Shown: piece by piece, positions 48,572 to 58,952 of the stretch
Numbering within the stretch: position 1 is the stretch's first letter
Layout: every line of letters starts with the position of its first letter
NCBI GenBank assembly: GCA_963662175.1
Contig: OY759219.1
Coordinates: 43,950,675-44,014,674 of the forward strand
Length of the DNA: 64,000 nt
Reading direction: 5' to 3'
Origin: Aradus depressus
Lineage: Eukaryota > Arthropoda > Insecta > Hemiptera > Aradidae
Notes under the pieces: model-generated
What the model was told of the DNA's origin: nothing
Databases searched by the model: none
What the model saw: only the letters and a program-made list of their open reading frames with translations
Made by a program: the position numbers and the translations under genes

Positions 48572-48618
48572 ACAGTGGCCATTTTCAAATACAAATCGTA
48601 CTTACAGTGACTTCACTG
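48572..48618 (+). repeat. Repeat R, right flank of A2 (inverted relative to left)
   Basis: GTGGCCATTTTCAAATACAA ATCGTACTTACAGTGA, the inverse of 42985-43030 and the direct match of 63514-63550. Confidence 0.7.
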
Positions 48619-48626
48619 GTATATAT

Positions 48627-48809
48627 TGTAACGACTCTTTATCCATTTAAATTAGTAAAAATATGAGATAATATGGTTGAAAATTAAAATCACATGATAA
48701 GAGGTTACAATTTATAATTGATTTATTTTATTTTATTTTTTATTTTTATTTTTTTTTAATTTCAAAAGGGTTAGTTACATGGTGTACAAACATACATTTT
48801 ACCGTTACA
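48627..48809. mobile_element. Tiny TG…CA element, 183 bp
   Basis: Starts TGTAACG and ends CGTTACA (perfect 7-bp inverted ends), with ATATAT on both sides. Has the outline of a solo LTR or SMART-type mini-LTR. The start resembles the family A LTR ends (TGTAACC). Low complexity of the flanks makes the target duplication uncertain. Confidence 0.4.
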
Positions 48810-48824
48810 ATATATATATACCCC

Positions 48825-49065
48825 CTCCTCTGTGTCAGTCCTGTGGGGTCGGATTGTCTGTCAGACACATTCTAACTGAATGCATGACATATAGTCCCCA
48901 GCGTCATCTTCATCAGGTAGACTTTCTATTCCGTATTCAGCAATCTTGACGTTTATTATAATTAATCTGCGCCTATCCTAATTAGCCCGCTAGGATCCCC
49001 ACAGACCTGCATCCATCAGGCATGCATGATCCTCGTAATCGAAATGCCTTAAAGGAAAAAAAAAA
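48825..49065 (+). pseudogene. LINE ORF2 C-terminal fragment
   Basis: One frame reads LCQSCGVGLSVRHILTECMT Y…, the C-terminal Cys motif of RNase H-type LINEs (compare CELCEEELSVRHILEECP at 10380 and CVLCRELLTVRHVIEDC at 54800), then a stop and an A-rich tail at about 49050-49064. Confidence 0.65.
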
Positions 49066-49347
49066 AATTAAATGATTAATTAAAAATAACATCTAAAATG
49101 TTAATAATAAAAACTGAAATAAACTCTGGACAAAAACGAAGCTGCGTTACTTGTACCAATCAATAAAAAAAAAAATAGATGCCGATTTTAAAATAAAATT
49201 ATTTAATAAAAAAAATTAACTATCCGCGCATTGGTACATTTCAGAAAGGCGTTGATCCGAAGAAATTCACAAGTTTTGAAGTCTGAGATTCATTGAGAGA
49301 GATAAGGGAAGTTAAAGAAAAAATTAAAACATTTTACAAAAATTTAC
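49066..49347. other. Anonymous AT-rich stretch
   Basis: No gene; ends in the AACTAATTTATTT target site of the LINE. Confidence 0.4.
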
Positions 49348-49663
49348 AACTAATTTATTTCCCCGCAAGGGGCAGCTGTTACAGCTGCTTGGGTATGGCG
49401 AACCCACGGGTACCGAGCCTCGATAGGAGAATTCTTTATACTTTCAATACAATATGTGTTTGGTTCCCATTGGTAATTAGGTAGTCCCTGCCTTAAAGTG
49501 GGCCGTGGATGTGCCAACGACTATTATAGCCGGAAGAGCGCCGCGGCAGGTAAGCGTCTGTCTCAGAGTGAGAGGCTTGTCCAAAGCGTCTGACCCCAGA
49601 GGGGCGGCTGGAATAACTACTTGTCTTGGCTGCAGACTCTAAAAACTGCCATTTAAAACAAAT

Positions 49664-51262
49664 ATGGATAAACAAACAATATCTTTAGCCTCGGATGCGT
49701 CAGGTGGTGGAGCTGCACCTGACGTAATTGAACGTCAGCCTCCTTCCGGCGGGCAGGAATGCGGGAGCCCCCGGAATACGGTACACGCATCAAGCATTGA
49801 AGAAGGACAAACGACTGCCCAGAACACTCTGCAAATTAGCCTATCGGGTAATGATTCTGCAGATACAGTGAAGAGAATGAGGACAACATATACGACAGAG
49901 CCGTATTTGACCTCATCTCCTCCAAGAAAGAGATCCAAGAAAATGTATAAGATAACTAGTGTTAGTAACAACAATATGAAGAGCTTTACCAGACATTTCA
50001 TAGTAAGCAGAAAGGAAGAAGGAGAAACTTTCAAAAATTTCTCTCCATTTTTCTTGTGCAAAAAATTATCTGAGACGATTGGAACACCTACGGGAGTGAA
50101 GAGGATATACGAGGGCAAACTTGCTATTGAAGCTTCCAGTCCGAAACAAGCAGAACAGCTTCAAACCATGAAAGAGCTGGGAGGATTTCCTGTCGATGTT
50201 ATTCCCAACAAAAGACTCAATATCTCTCGGGGTGTCATCACATGTAAGGATTTGAGCATGTGTTCTGAGGAAGAAATTACATCGGAACTAGCGAATCGGG
50301 GAGTCTTAGAAGCGAGACGCATTACGCGACAGGAGGGTGGGAGAACAAGTCCTACAGACTCCATTGTATTGACATTCGATTCTCCTAAGGCTCCTGAATG
50401 TATAAATGCTGCGTTCTACAAACTCAGGGTGCGGTCGTACATCCCCGCTCCTATGAGATGTTTTAACTGCCATCGGTTTGGGCACACGCTGAGGAGATGT
50501 AGAAGCAAGATCGCACTTTGCATATGTGGTAGGGCCGTGCATGAAGGTTCAGAATGTGACCTTCCTCCTCACTTCGTCAACTGCAATGGAGAGCATAATT
50601 CTCGTTGGCCTAAATGCCCTATTTTTCTCGTTGAGAAAGAGATACAAAAGATTAAAACAACGCAAAGCCTCTCTTATATAGAAGCTAGAAGTATCGTTAA
50701 TAGCGACGCTTATGTTACCGCAGCAGTCTCATATGCAGCAAAAGCAAATAAGCCAAGTAGAAAGGTGTGCTGTGAATCAGCTACACAAACTGAATTGTTT
50801 TCTTTCGGAATCTTTCAAAGTATGAAAAATAGCCAAGTGAAAGAAATAGAAACAACCCAACCTTTACCGATCGCTACGCTTCCCGGGCCTAGTGATCGTA
50901 CCAACCTCCCTCTGGGAGGGGAACCAATCCCTCTGAAGAAGGAGACTACTTCATTGGGTATCCGGGACAAAAAACAAATTCCTCAAGCTCTTATGAGGCA
51001 TAGGAACAGCACGGCAGATGATAGAGCTACCCCTGCTTTGCTTGATCCTGATCTGCCTCAAAGGAGTCTGGATAGTAAATCCAACTCTCCTAATCTAACT
51101 CAACCAACTGAGATAGACTGGAGCCTATCCGCACAGCACACGGACAGTACAATCGAAGAGAAAGACAAGAACCCACCCGATAAAAAAGAAAAGGTGGTAA
51201 AAGGCAAAGTTAAGAAGAAAGGTAGAAAACAGAGCAAGACGACAGGAAAACGAAAATCCTAA
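49664..51262 (+). CDS. LINE ORF1 (532 aa, Cys/His knuckles)
   Basis: N-terminal low-complexity part (GGGAAPDVIERQPPSGGQEC), an RRM/chaperone-like middle (NMKSFTRHFIVSRKEEGETF, GGFPVDVIPNKRLNISRGVI), then the knuckles CFNCHRFGHTLRRC, CICGRAVHEGSEC and CNGEHNSRWPKCP around residues 265-315. The end is Lys-rich (KGKVKKKGRKQSKTTGKRKS). Ten bases separate its stop from the ORF2 start. Intact. Binds LINE RNA to form the transposition particle. Confidence 0.82.
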   Translation: MDKQTISLASDASGGGAAPDVIERQPPSGGQECGSPRNTVHASSIEEGQTTAQNTLQISLSGNDSADTVKRMRTTYTTEPYLTSSPPRKRSKKMYKITSVSNNNMKSFTRHFIVSRKEEGETFKNFSPFFLCKKLSETIGTPTGVKRIYEGKLAIEASSPKQAEQLQTMKELGGFPVDVIPNKRLNISRGVITCKDLSMCSEEEITSELANRGVLEARRITRQEGGRTSPTDSIVLTFDSPKAPECINAAFYKLRVRSYIPAPMRCFNCHRFGHTLRRCRSKIALCICGRAVHEGSECDLPPHFVNCNGEHNSRWPKCPIFLVEKEIQKIKTTQSLSYIEARSIVNSDAYVTAAVSYAAKANKPSRKVCCESATQTELFSFGIFQSMKNSQVKEIETTQPLPIATLPGPSDRTNLPLGGEPIPLKKETTSLGIRDKKQIPQALMRHRNSTADDRATPALLDPDLPQRSLDSKSNSPNLTQPTEIDWSLSAQHTDSTIEEKDKNPPDKKEKVVKGKVKKKGRKQSKTTGKRKS

Positions 51263-51271
51263 GTCATAATT

Positions 51272-52897
51272 ATGTCAACCTCAAAAAATAAATCAGAATG
51301 TATATTGCAATGGAACATAAGAGGTTTGTTCAACAATCTTGAAGAGCTGAAGTATCTAGTTGGAAGTCACGACCCATTTTGTGTTTCAATTCAGGAAACA
51401 CATCTTAGAACCGATCACTCGTTCAGACTGAAAGGATTCACGTGTTTTAGCAAAGAAGTCGACCCAGGCTTAGGAGAGAGAGGTCACGGGGGCATCCTGT
51501 TACTTCTCAAAAGCAACATTCCTGCCACCCCAGTTAACTTAAACAGTAATATCCAGGCAGTTGCCGTCCAAATCAAAGTGCCTATGAATGTAACCATCTG
51601 TAACGTATATCTTCCAGATATGTCGTGGACTGAAAAGCAACTAGGCGATCTGTTAAATCAACTGCCAACTCCGGTGATTGTCACAGGTGATTTTAATTGT
51701 CACAACACCTGGTGGGGTTCTGAAACAACCAACCCCAAAGGTACACTTCTGGAGGAGATTGTCAATAACAAGAAGTGGATACTGTTGAATAGCGGCAGCA
51801 AAACTCACTTTATCGCTAGATCCGGTGCCTTCAGGGCTATCGACCTTAGCTTTGCATCATCATCCTTGGCCCCAAGTCTAGACTGGCATGTCACGACAGA
51901 TCTGCATCACAGTGATCATTTTCCTATTTTAATTAAAATGTTGGGCACCAGAAGAGTCGCGGTTGAAGTCCGTCCAAAGTGGAATATAAAAAAGGCCAAT
52001 TGGAACTTGTATGCTGATTCACTTAAGTCCACTCCACTGTCTGGAGATATAGAGAATGACGTGGAATCAATAACATCAGTTATAACACAGGCTGCTGCGC
52101 TGTCTGTTCCGAAAAAAGGAGGGAAAATACCCAGAAGCCCTGTGCCATGGTGGACAGCAAAATGTTCGGCAAGCAACAGAGCAAAGAAGAATGCCTTCAA
52201 CAAATTCAAAAGAAACCCTACCCATGATAACCTAATACATTTTAAGAAAATGAGAGCTGTAGAACGTAGAATAAAAAGAGAGGCAAAAACGAAGTCATGG
52301 CAAGATTATATTTCCTCTCTTAATGTCCACAGCACACCAAAAGAGGTCTGGAATAAAGTTAGAGCAATCAGTGGTCGACACAAACCATTCCAGAACCCGG
52401 GACTTATTTCAGGAGGGCGCGTCTACACAGAGCCTGCCGACGTTGCTGAACTTCTAGCTGAATTTTATCCCAAAGTTTCATCTAACGATACATATTCTGA
52501 TAGATTTAAACAGCACAAGAACTGCGAAGAGTCTTACAAACTTGATTTCTCTACCAATGAGATTCTGGTCTATAATTACCCTTTCATTATGTTGGAATTG
52601 GAACATGCATTAAACAGAGTAAAGGAATCAACACCCGGCAAAGACGACATCCCGTACTCGATGTTGCAGCATCTCTCAAACCCTATGAAAATTAAGCTCC
52701 TCGAACTATACAACAACATCTGGACAACTGGTACCTACCCCGATGCGTGGAGAGAGTCGGTAATTATACCAATACCCAAAGAAGGAAAAGACCCAAGTGA
52801 ACCAAATAGTTACCGTCCTATTTCGTTGACATGTTGTCTTAGCAAAGTCCTAGAGGGGATGGTTAATTATCGTTTGGTCTGGTTCCTTGAAAAATGA
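51272..52897 (+). CDS. LINE ORF2 first part: endonuclease and RT start
   Basis: APE-like endonuclease: ILQWNIRGLFNNLEELKYLV, SIQETHLRTDHSF, RGHGGILLLLKSN, CNVYLPDMSW, VTGDFNCHNTWWGS, AIDLSFASSSL and HHSDHFPILI, the set of acid, His and Asn residues expected of the nuclease. RT fingers begin at SVIIPIPKEGKDPSEPNSYR. Closed by TGA at 52895-52897 after VWFLEK; the same frame goes on for 60 more codons (PYKAGFRKRYTTIDHLVYLE). Confidence 0.8.
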   Translation: MSTSKNKSECILQWNIRGLFNNLEELKYLVGSHDPFCVSIQETHLRTDHSFRLKGFTCFSKEVDPGLGERGHGGILLLLKSNIPATPVNLNSNIQAVAVQIKVPMNVTICNVYLPDMSWTEKQLGDLLNQLPTPVIVTGDFNCHNTWWGSETTNPKGTLLEEIVNNKKWILLNSGSKTHFIARSGAFRAIDLSFASSSLAPSLDWHVTTDLHHSDHFPILIKMLGTRRVAVEVRPKWNIKKANWNLYADSLKSTPLSGDIENDVESITSVITQAAALSVPKKGGKIPRSPVPWWTAKCSASNRAKKNAFNKFKRNPTHDNLIHFKKMRAVERRIKREAKTKSWQDYISSLNVHSTPKEVWNKVRAISGRHKPFQNPGLISGGRVYTEPADVAELLAEFYPKVSSNDTYSDRFKQHKNCEESYKLDFSTNEILVYNYPFIMLELEHALNRVKESTPGKDDIPYSMLQHLSNPMKIKLLELYNNIWTTGTYPDAWRESVIIPIPKEGKDPSEPNSYRPISLTCCLSKVLEGMVNYRLVWFLEK

Positions 52898-53254
52898 CAT
52901 CTTCTAAACCCGTATAAGGCTGGATTTCGTAAAAGATATACCACAATAGACCATCTTGTATATCTTGAGGACATCATCCAAAAGTGCTTCCTGAATAGAG
53001 AACATGCCATCGCAATATTCTTTGTCCTAGAAAGAGCATATGATATACCTGGAGATTCGGTATCATACAAAAACTCCACAAATGGGGACTAAGAGGAAGT
53101 CTTCCGCTCTTCATCAACAGTTTCCTACAAAATCGATGGTTCAGAGTAAGAATTCAAGATACAATATCTAAACTACATGTGCAAGAAAACGGTCTACCAC
53201 AAGGATCTGTCCTAAGTTGCACCCTATTTCTAGTTGCAATAAACAACATAACAG
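52898..53254 (+). pseudogene. RT catalytic region, damaged
   Basis: After the stop the frame continues to AIAIFFVLERAYD, where motif A normally has Asp (FFDLEKAYD) but here has Val. A further frame change near 53070 leads to LPQGSVLS-like sequence (53200-53225). The FADD site is replaced by LNDD across another one-base shift at 53285-53300. Both catalytic positions are affected. Confidence 0.65.
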
Positions 53255-54976
53255 ATGGACTATCCCCAAATGTTCGGCAAATGTTGTTTGAACGATGACC
53301 TAGTCATAATAGAGACTGGTAGGGACATGGTACGAATGGGAGCTTCGTTGCAGAGTAACATTGACAACATCTTGTACAACGCGGAGATGAGTGGATTCAG
53401 TTTTTCCTCTAGGAAAACATCCTGCATGCACTTCTGTCGCTTGAGGAAGCAACATGAAGTGCCTACGTTATATCTGAAAGACATCCCTATCCCATACAAG
53501 GATGTTGTGCGCTTCTTGGGCTTAGAACTTGACCCTAAACTCACATGGCAGAACCATATAGAAAAAACCTGCACAAATGCCAAAAATACATTGAACATAG
53601 TGGAAGTCTTATCGAATTTTAACTGGGGTGCTGACCAAGAAACCCTCTTAAAATTTTTTTGCTCTTTAGTTCGGACCAGAATTGACTATGGCTCCATAGT
53701 TTATGGCTCGGCGCGGCCTACTCGGCTGAAAAAACTAGACACTGTTCTAAACTTTGGCCTACGTTTGGCGACAGGAGCGTTCAGAACTAGTCCTGTGCGT
53801 AGCTTGTACAGAGAAGCAGGGTTGATGCCACTGAAGTACCGCCGGGAACAACTGAGTCTGACATACGCAGCGTCCATGTCGTCAAAGGTAGACCATTTTC
53901 TACACGGTCAGTTATGTCAGCCAGCTGAGAGAGAGTACAGGTGGTTACCGACCAGAACACGCCCGCTTGCTGTAAGAGCAATGGAGCTGAGAGATCATAT
54001 GGGTCTCAGGTTTGAAGAAACCATCGCTTGGAAGTTACCTCAAACGCCCACGTGGAAATTACCTAAACCGCAGATAAACATGACCTTGTCGAGACAAGCC
54101 AAAGCGGAAACACCGCCGACAATATTCAAACAGTTACTAGGTGAAATATTGGATCTTTACATTGACTATAGACAGATCTACACAGACGGTTCTAAAATTG
54201 ATGGAGGTGTGGGATGTGCTTGGTGCTCAGAAGGCGTCTGCAAATCCTGGACCTTACCATCCGTCGCAAGTGTCTATACGGCTGAGCTCACAGCTATCTC
54301 GAAAGCACTAGACGACTGGGCACTAGAAGGGGAGTCCAAGGCACTTATATGCTCGGACTCACTGAGCTCTCTGCAGGCCCTCAGCAATCTGTTTATAGAA
54401 GATCCATTAGTGCAGAAAATCAGGACACAAATGCAAAAGTTAAAAGTGAATGGGAAAAAGGTTGTCTTCTTATGGGTTCCAGGGCACATTGGTGTAGATG
54501 GGAACGAAAAAGCTGACAGAGCAGCTAAAGCGGCTGCGGCTGAAGCGTGTACAGAGACATTAGGTATTCGGCCTGATGATCTGATGAAGCAAATCAAGAT
54601 GGCTGCCCTAGAACGTTGGGGAAATGAATGGTCAGAGCAAGACACACAACTGAAACATCTAAAGCCAAACCTAAGACCGATAAACTTTTCCGTTGAACTG
54701 TCCCGACGAGAAACAATTGTGTTAAGAAGAGTGGCCATTGGACATACGAGAGTGACTCATGGGCACCTCCTGGTGGGGAACAGACCTCCAAGGTGTGTCC
54801 TCTGTAGGGAGTTGCTGACGGTGAGACATGTCATTGAAGATTGTCAGAAGCTGGCCAAGTATCGGGAAAATAACAGCATGCCTGCAACCCTCCAAGATAT
54901 ATTTAGCGAGAGTACACCTAGATTCCGGAACTTGATTGAATTTCTGAAAGAGATACATATATTCATGCATATTTAG
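53255..54976 (+). CDS. LINE ORF2 second part: RT thumb, RNase H, Cys motif
   Basis: 573 open codons. RT thumb: VVRFLGLELDPKLTWQNHIE, LRLATGAFRTSPVRSLYREA. RNase H: IYTDGSKIDGGVGCAW, VYTAELTAISKALDDW, ICSDSLSSLQALSNL, FLWVPGHIGVDGNEKADRAA, with the acidic tetrad present. The C-terminal motif is CVLCRELLTVRHVIEDC. Same family group as the LINE at 9111-10559. Confidence 0.82.
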   Translation: MDYPQMFGKCCLNDDLVIIETGRDMVRMGASLQSNIDNILYNAEMSGFSFSSRKTSCMHFCRLRKQHEVPTLYLKDIPIPYKDVVRFLGLELDPKLTWQNHIEKTCTNAKNTLNIVEVLSNFNWGADQETLLKFFCSLVRTRIDYGSIVYGSARPTRLKKLDTVLNFGLRLATGAFRTSPVRSLYREAGLMPLKYRREQLSLTYAASMSSKVDHFLHGQLCQPAEREYRWLPTRTRPLAVRAMELRDHMGLRFEETIAWKLPQTPTWKLPKPQINMTLSRQAKAETPPTIFKQLLGEILDLYIDYRQIYTDGSKIDGGVGCAWCSEGVCKSWTLPSVASVYTAELTAISKALDDWALEGESKALICSDSLSSLQALSNLFIEDPLVQKIRTQMQKLKVNGKKVVFLWVPGHIGVDGNEKADRAAKAAAAEACTETLGIRPDDLMKQIKMAALERWGNEWSEQDTQLKHLKPNLRPINFSVELSRRETIVLRRVAIGHTRVTHGHLLVGNRPPRCVLCRELLTVRHVIEDCQKLAKYRENNSMPATLQDIFSESTPRFRNLIEFLKEIHIFMHI

Positions 54977-55339
54977 AAATAATTGTTGAAATTCATTGAG
55001 TGATGGTTTACTGAAGGACAGGCGGTGCGATGGGAAGCGCTCTGGCCCCCTAGAGAGGCTTGCTATCCTTTGTGGCAACACCCCTAGACTTGGTGCTAGG
55101 CTGGCTGGTTGTCCAACCCTCCACCTTTACTTACCATCCAAGAGGACCTCTCCTTCCTAGACTCGACGCTATCTCTGGAGAGAGTCCGTCACTTCTCACC
55201 ATACCTTTCCATCGTTACCGCTAATCCTATTCTGGAAACGCTAATGGCCACAGTAGCCGATGCGTAATAAGAAAAAAAAAAAAAAAAAAAACTAGTTTAT
55301 TTAAATATATATATATTGTAGCATGTCTACCCTATAGAC

Positions 55340-57311
55340 CATATGTGGGCAACAACCGGCGAGACCTTTTGAAAAACCCAATTAAAAAAAAAAATATTAC
55401 ACTACTTACTCACACTCACTCCAAATTAGGAAGATCGAGTAGGATGGGGTTTGTCGCTTGCTCCTGCGGAATCAAGTGAGCGAGCAAGGCGAGTGAGGAA
55501 ACATTCATGTCATCGCGTGTTTGTTTATGGTCAATAAATTTGCGTATTTTTTTTGTGTTTTTAATGTGCGTGTTTGCGGATGCGATCGTATTCATGTGAT
55601 TGATTGATAGTGTTACGACCGAACAAAATACATGCAAAAGGAACCCCTTCCCGAGAATAGGCTCCTCGTGGCTGCGATCATCAAAGAGTGAGGCGGCAAA
55701 CATCAACGGCTTTGATCAAAGGCTTTGATGTTTGCCGCCTCACTCTTTGATCAAAGGGTTTGCTGGCGGCGCAACAAAAGATTATTGATTCTCAGTTGTT
55801 CTACACTAGACGATTCTAGATCATTCCTTCATTTTGCGGGCGCAACCTTTAAAATATTACTGTTGATAAAGAGTTACTGAGGAATTGCTTGCTTTACAGC
55901 AGCTAAAAGGAACCACTACAGGAGAGGACATTTTTAATGTAAGTTCAGAAGGTATTCACAAGTTTTGGCTTGCCATGGTCAAAATTGATTCTTCTATGGT
56001 CGGCTTACGTGAAGGTTTCATCGGATTTTTGAATGAAAAAGCAACTGAATTAAATGTGCAAAAAGATGATTTGATAGTCCTTCATTGCATTATCCACCAA
56101 CAGAACTTGTGTTCTAAGTCCATTCCACTCCAGAATGTTATGAATGTGGTAGTGAAAACCATCAATTTTATTCGATCCCGGGGGATTAACCATCGTCAGT
56201 TCAAGGCGTTTTTGGATGAAATGATATGACGATAATATGACGACGTAACATATTATTGTGAAGTCAGATGGCTAAGCAAAGGGAAAATGCTGAAACGGTT
56301 TTACGAGCTTAGAAATGAGATAGCAGATTTTATGCAAATAAAAGATAAACCACTATCTGAATTGAGTGACCCAAAATGGATATGTGACTTAGCATTTCTG
56401 GTTGACCTTACATGCATGATTTAAATTTGAAACTTCAAAAACAAGGACAGTTAGTAAATGATTTGTACAGCCATTTGAAAGCGTTTCAGAATAAAATCCG
56501 CTTGTGGGAAGCACAGATGCTGTCTGGTAACAGACCATTTCACCACACTCTGCGCATGAAAATATTGCTTATGCTCAATATGCTGAAGAACTCAAGTAAC
56601 TGTCGGAGCAATTTTCGAACAGATTTGGCGATTTCAAAAACATGGAAGACTGTTTCAATTTATTTGCTAATCGAACGAAAAGTAATGTACAAAATGCTCC
56701 AATAAACTTGCAAATGGAGTTGATCGAGATTCAAGAAAACTCACTCCTAAAATCTAAATTTGAAGACGTGGAGTTGTGCGATTTCTACAAAAAATACCTC
56801 GAAGAAGACCATTTTCCGCAGCTTAGAAAATTCTCAAGAAGATTGATTTGTGCGTTTGGCAGTACTTATAAATGCGAACAGTTCTTTTCAATGATGAAAG
56901 TTAATAAATCAAAACATCGTACAAGGCTTAAGTGAAGATCATTTGGAAAATTCTTTACGTCTTTGTATCAGTGGAATTAATCCAAACATCAATGGATAAG
57001 TTTCCCAAATTCAAGCTCAAGTGTCTCATTGACTTCGGTGTCGCTACTTAACTTTCGTAGTTTGTAATAATTCCAAATTTCACGATTTAATTATAATATT
57101 GTACCTATTTTTTTTCATTTCATTTTGTTATTTTAATAAATTGTATTATAATAACATTGTCTTATTAATTCACGTCTGATATCTATCGCTAAAAATTATG
57201 AACACTACTTTAAAGTCCGACGTTATTTTATTTTGAACCATCTACGCGACCCGCGAACGTATTTGCACACTAAAGTTTGGCCCGCAACATGTCAAAAGTT
57301 GCCCATACATG
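55340..57311 (+). mobile_element. hAT DNA transposon (GTF2IRD2-like transposase), decayed
   Basis: Ends CATATGTGGGCAAC and, reversed, CATGTATGGGCAAC (12 of 14 alike). Target duplications CTATAGAC / CTATGTAC fit nTnnnnAn with two changes. Transposase pieces lie at 55870-56990. A 26-bp perfect palindromic pair at 55681-55706 and 55725-55750 marks a local inverted duplication, beside which the N-terminal half of the gene is missing. Confidence 0.75.
55870..56990 (+). pseudogene. hAT transposase, frameshifted, N-terminus missing
   Basis: Pieces in three frames: GLREGFIGFLNEKATELNVQ and IVLHCIIHQQNLCSKSIPLQ (55885-56229), YCEVRWLSKGKMLKRFYELR (56250-56330), HDLNLKLQKQGQLVNDLYSH (56412-56520) and the C-terminal dimerisation part LRKFSRRLICAFGSTYKCEQ FFSMMKVNKS (56642-56935) ending in …LRLCISGINPNI. 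The pattern is that of the transposase domain seen in GTF2IRD2/ZBED-type proteins. Confidence 0.7.
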
Positions 57312-57956
57312 CTATGTACAATTATTGTCATTATTATACAGCAAGGACCAGTGACACTACGAGCAATTCGAGGCCACTTGGAGCTGCTTTGAAGAGGATT
57401 TCATTTAGAAGAATATGCTCGGAACTAGCGATGCCTGCGAGAGAATCGCGATCGCTAGGAGCGAAAACAAGGAACAAAGGATATAGAGGAAAGGAAGGAA
57501 GCAAGATAATTGTTTACATCCGGAGTTGCCTGAACGGTCAAGCCGGGCTAGCACATCTGCTGTTCATGGAAGAGGCTTACGCAACCGGTGATCGGTGATT
57601 GACTGGAAGTAAATTAGGCGGGAACGAACAGCCAATGAGATGTCGGGATCCATCCCCACCACGACGAAAATCAAAAGTAGAGACCGGGAGGAGCATCAGT
57701 CAACGTTCAGAGTTGGGGCCGCTCAGATCACGTCAGTTATATCTTTCTTTTAGATTTTACAGTTGAGTTTTAAATATGTGAATTCACTCCCTCTTCAATG
57801 TTGGGCCACACAGGTCACGTCAGTTCTACTTTAACATTTTAGCCCACAGTGTAACTTTAATTAAAAATGTGAACTTACAGTTTTCTGCCCTCAGAGTCGG
57901 ACCCAAAGGGTTGTGCTAGTGCGAACGTAACAATTTAGACAGTTTTATTTTATGTT

Positions 57957-58697
57957 GAAAAGAGGTAATTTTTTTTATTATAATTTAATATATATCAAGG
58001 TGTTTAAGAAAACAAAACAAGAAAACATATAAAACAGCTGTAAAAAATAGGGTTGTGTGGAATGAAGTCGTGAGCTAGCTCTGAAACGGTGCACTGTGGT
58101 TTGATATGTTTTAAATAAAAATGAAGTTGAACAATTAGATGAAAGTTGCCTGGGGTGGAATTAAAGTGTGAAGAGTTGACGGGGTCTGGTTTTTGTGGTA
58201 GAGGCGTCGAGAAGGTACAATTAATAATATATATATTTTTCAATATGCCCAAATAAAAATAATAATAGTTTTTAAGTATTTAGTTAAATGATTTTGTTGC
58301 TTTGTTTTTCTTTTGCTTTGTTCAATGTTTAGTTTTTTTTATTAGAATGTGCAAATAAAGCAAATAACCCAAATATTTGTCCTCTTCAAATTCTATTCTA
58401 TTCATCTTCCCTGTTGGCCCAGTAGTAGTATCATTTGAAAAACCTTTGGATTAGAAATTAATATTATTTAAAATTATTAAAAATTGGTATCTCTTTGTGA
58501 ATCCAAGTGTAAAGTTTGTTTAATTGAATTTTTTTTCGTTGTATACGTGTACTTTCTTAAAAATTGCACGTCTTAAATTATTGATAATATTTTTTTTAGG
58601 ACAATTTTCGGCAAACTACTGTAGAAATCAAAATTTAAATAAACAAAAGAGATCAAATTTCTACAGGAAATGTGGTAGCAAACAAGTTTTTATCACA
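57957..58697 (+). repeat. 5' LTR of family B element
   Basis: TGAAAAGAGGTAATTT…GTTTTTATCACA. Followed by TTTTTGGCATATCCCTTGTG, whose TGGCATATCCC may be the primer-binding site; the tRNA is not obvious. Minus-strand frames inside both LTRs are identical only because the LTRs are. Confidence 0.85.
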
Positions 58698-58952
58698 TTT
58701 TTGGCATATCCCTTGTGTGGACGATTTTCGCCACAAAGCCCCATCATATTTTGGCAAAACCTTGATGGGAGAATTTTTTTATATTAATTAAAGTAGGGAA
58801 ATAGGTTGAAAAAGATGAAAAGGATAGAATAGAGACAAATAAGGGTTACATTTAATTTTGAGAAATAATTTTTTTTTTTGCCAACTTCAAAAGAAGGTTA
58901 CTATTTTAACATTGTTTTGGTTTAGTAATTATATATTTAGTAAAGTAAGAAA
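58698..58952 (+). other. Family B leader
   Basis: Untranslated leader between LTR and Gag. Contains two TTTGGCA motifs (58699-58706 and 58750-58757). Confidence 0.5.

Larger units (their letters stand above)
49361..55290 (+). mobile_element. Full-length LINE (I/Jockey group, RNase H-bearing)
   Basis: Starts CCCCGCAAGGGGCAGCTG, has ORF1, ORF2 and a poly(A) at 55272-55290. Target duplication AACTAATTTATTT (49348-49360) and AACTAGTTTATTT (55290-55302), 12 of 13 bases. About 5.9 kb. Damage is confined mainly to the RT catalytic centre, so it is complete in length but inactive. Confidence 0.88.

Noticed and set aside
57233..57598. 121-codon plus frame
   Set aside because: Spans the hAT end and the LTR; no similarity and no conservation in the other LTR copies.
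58004..58252. 82-codon minus frame repeated at 62234-62482
   Set aside because: Identical only because both lie in the nearly identical family B LTRs.
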